Shown one piece after another: positions 61,346 to 64,000 of a DNA stretch of 64,000 nt. Location of the stretch: contig NC_077231.1 in NCBI RefSeq assembly GCF_027887165.1, positions 189,476,834-189,540,833 of the forward strand, written 5' to 3'. Below the pieces are notes generated by a model. It was not told where the DNA came from, made no database searches, and was given only the letters and a program-made list of their open reading frames with translations. The first letter of the stretch is position 1. Every line of letters starts with the position of its first letter. The position numbers and the translations under genes were made by a program. This DNA is from Monodelphis domestica (lineage: Eukaryota; Chordata; Mammalia; Didelphimorphia; Didelphidae).

Positions 61346-61700
61346 CATACTTTCTTCTTTCCCTCATTCCTTTGTTTCTTTTCTTTCTGTTTTTGTACTA
61401 TTAGAAACAGTGCTGCCATAATTATTTTATACTTCTTATTGATAATATCATTGAAATATAAATTCAAATCTAGAATTATTGTTCTAGAATATGGACAATT
61501 GCATTACTTTTTCAGGTATATATCTAACTTGTTGCCCTATATGGGAAAAAAAACATTCTGAGATGTAAATATGTGTCTATTTTTCCTGCATCCCCATATA
61601 TCCACCTGTTACTTAGATTACCAATTTAATGGATATTAGGTGGTATCTTAGTGTGGCATATATAAATGTATGTCATTTTGAGCCCTTCCTTTTGGATGAA
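61346..61700 (-). mobile_element. L1 ORF2 C-terminal remnant, right part
   Basis: 'aacagtgctgccataattat' and 'ggatattaggtggtatctta' fit the reverse complement of L1 ORF2 (compare 'ggtattaggtgatacctcag' at 3.5 kb). Very decayed. Confidence 0.45.
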
Positions 61701-62179
61701 TATTGATATCCTATCTTTCTTTTAGAACTATTTACATGGTCCAGAGTCTTTTTTTGGTAATCTTGTAAACTATACATTGATAGTAGAGCAGTAATTAAAA
61801 TTGTTTCATCTGAGGCAAAAACAAAAGGTAAGCGGGAAAGAGCAGTTGACAGTGACACAGGAGACACCAACTACATGTAAAGATTTGCTAAGGAAGAAAG
61901 TATTTGAGACACTGTATGGGTTGTGTGAGAAAGTGGAATCAGGAGAGGGATGCCATGATTTCAGGACCAGCCAGATAATTATACAACTAGAGTAAGAGAC
62001 CCACTGGTGGCAAAAGGTGGTATGTCCCAATTGCCAACCTTTAGGTAAAAATCACTTCCCTAAGCTTGATAGTTAACACTCTCCAGTGCTGCCAAATGAG
62101 AACTTAATTTTCCCCACAGTGTTACTGTACCAGCCAAAACACATAGAGATCTATCAGAAAATGTAGCAAAATGTAGAAG

Positions 62180-62340
<161 letters not shown>

Positions 62341-62739
62341 CTCCTCCTCTTTCTCTTCCCCTCCCTACTTCTCTGTGTATGTGTGTGTGCATATGTATAC
62401 CTATATTTATGTATATGCAACTGTATGATTTTAACTTATTTTCCAAAATGGGCATAAATTCTCAATTCTGCTGGTAGTGTCTGTGTATATGTGTAGATAG
62501 AGTGCACACCATACATCTAGCAATAGATACAGATATTAGATCATTTTCTTGAGTTTCTATGACAGAAAAAAAATCTATTACCCAGTGTTGTTATTACTAG
62601 ATTGTTCAATAATGAGCCTCAAGAGCTTGGCTGACTCTTGTGGGGGAAATAGTTTTTTATAGCAAAGAGTAGATCTGTGATTTCATTGTTCTCTACTAGT
62701 ACAGGTTGATACCTTTTCTGAAATTCATAGTCTCTTAGA

Positions 62740-62870
62740 GAGTTGCCATAAGCACAGAGAGGTTTTGACTTGCTAATTCACATGGCCAATATATGTCAGT
62801 CAGGATTTGAATCCAGGTCTTTGTCTTTCTGGCATTAAGCCAGCTTTTCTTCCTTGACCACAGTGCTAAC
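62740..62870 (-). mobile_element. MIR-like SINE
   Basis: 'gcacagagaggttttgactt', 'gctaattcacatggccaata', 'gtcaggatttgaatccaggt', 'ggcattaagccagcttttct', the reverse-complement MIR head and core. Confidence 0.7.
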
Positions 62871-63639
62871 TGTACACATATCCTTTTAGTTGATTAAATT
62901 TTCAAATAATCCAAACATTAGAATATACAGGAATTATGTTACCACAAAAGGGAGGAAGCTATATAAGAAACAATTCAAAAGAAAAACTTAGTTTAACACC
63001 TTTCATCAGTTGTCATTCTGACACTAAAATTAACAGTGTTGTAAGACTAGGTATTGATGACTATCATGAGCTAGGTCCTGAATGTGAGCACCAATCCTTA
63101 TTTAATTTCTAATCTATAAAACAATTTCCTTCCCCTACACATGAAGAGGATGAGCTGTTTTCTAAATTCCTATGTCCATAGTCAGTGGCAGAAAATGATT
63201 TCTAAATTCTATTCTCTTTCACTGAAACAAATTACCCTTAATTTTATTTTCCTGACATGTAAAAATCTACAAATTTTTAGGGTGGGGCAAAGTATTAGAT
63301 TTGTTGTTCATTCCTTGACTGGCCTTTGGGGCAATTACTATATTAAATAATAAAATAAAAGGTGTATTTTACAAGGAAATGTGATTTAGATTCTTCTTTT
63401 ATGAAACTGGATAAAATGAAACTAATTCAAGTGGAAAATGAATTCTGTATTATAGATGGAATAACTGAAGTTCAGCAGATGTGGAACCACTTGGGAGATC
63501 CCTCAATAGAAGTATTTATGTCATATATGGGTTTTCTCATTTAGAGATGTCAATTTTAACAGCTTTCATGAAAATCACATAGTTTTAGGCTGCTCTTTTA
63601 AGGAATTTTGTTCCACTTAAAATATATACATATATCAAA

Positions 63640-63840
63640 TGGCAAAACATTCAGTAGCAGGAAGGCTAGATCTGGAGCCTGGAAGATCTGAATTCAAATC
63701 CCAATTCTGGTACTACTTGTGTGACTTAAGGCAAATCATGCAATGTCTCAGAGCCTCAATTTCCCATCTCTAAAATTAGGGGTTTGCAAACCTGAGGCCT
63801 GCAAAATTCCTATAAGCTTCAAATCTATGATCTTGGAATG
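63640..63840 (+). mobile_element. tRNA-derived SINE
   Basis: 'aggctagatctggagcctgg', 'ctgaattcaaatcccaattc', 'ttgtgtgacttaaggcaaat', 'cagagcctcaatttcccatc', ending with 'caaatctatgatcttgg'. This is a plus-strand SINE with B-box-like sequence. Confidence 0.75.
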
Positions 63841-64000
63841 GATATATAGATGTATAAATGTTTTTGTTTTTATGTTTTAGAAAAGGAAATAGTCTTTATA
63901 TTGAGATGAGTGCAAAATTCTGTGATAAGTAGTCCATTATTTGAATGAATTACGTAAAATAAACAAAATGATTATTTCATATAGGATTTTAAAATTCAAT

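Overview
The window looks like nuclear DNA from a marsupial, most like an opossum-type genome. The evidence is a large load of non-LTR retroelements. These include L1 copies whose 3' ends match the marsupial L1 type I know, many old L2, CR1/L3 and MIR-like fragments, BovB-type RTE pieces, and tRNA-derived SINEs of marsupial type. Simple repeats are unusually long. Repeat family names come from my memory of consensus sequences, not from a database search, so subfamily names and exact ends are approximate.

One host gene is clear. The first coding exon of KCND2 (voltage-gated A-type potassium channel Kv4.2) lies on the + strand at 47930-49044. It ends at a splice donor that splits the glycine codon of the selectivity filter. 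A CpG-rich promoter and long 5' leader (about 46.05-47.93 kb) precede it. Upstream of that lie a consensus-matching CTCF core motif (45268-45280, minus strand) and a cluster of microsatellites: (GGAA)n, facing (CA)n and (GT)n, (CG)(CA)n and (CCA)n. Everything after 49045 is the start of KCND2 intron 1, which runs past the window end. The rest of the channel (end of the pore, S6, C terminus) lies outside.

Layout. 0-2.7 kb holds old L1, SINE and L2 scraps. 2.7-10.8 kb is a cluster of three L1 bodies, all on the minus strand. 10.8-44 kb is intergenic, AT-rich DNA with L2, CR1/L3, RTE, MIR and SINE fragments. Several nested insertions can be read there: SINE in L2 at 19.1 kb; SINE and L1 in L2 at 24.3-26.0 kb; RTE in CR1/L3 at 41.3-42.9 kb. 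The same stretch has two LTR-like fossils, long GA and TTC arrays, and a small element with perfect 22-bp inverted repeats at 20.3 kb. 44.9-49.05 kb is the KCND2 promoter and exon 1. 49.05-64 kb is intron with sparse old repeats and a (CT)n array.

I found no second protein-coding host gene, no RNA gene and no previously undescribed system. The observations most worth a second look are the structured promoter flank of KCND2, possible splicing and upstream ORFs in its leader, the 20.3-kb inverted-repeat element, and the nested insertions, which give relative ages.
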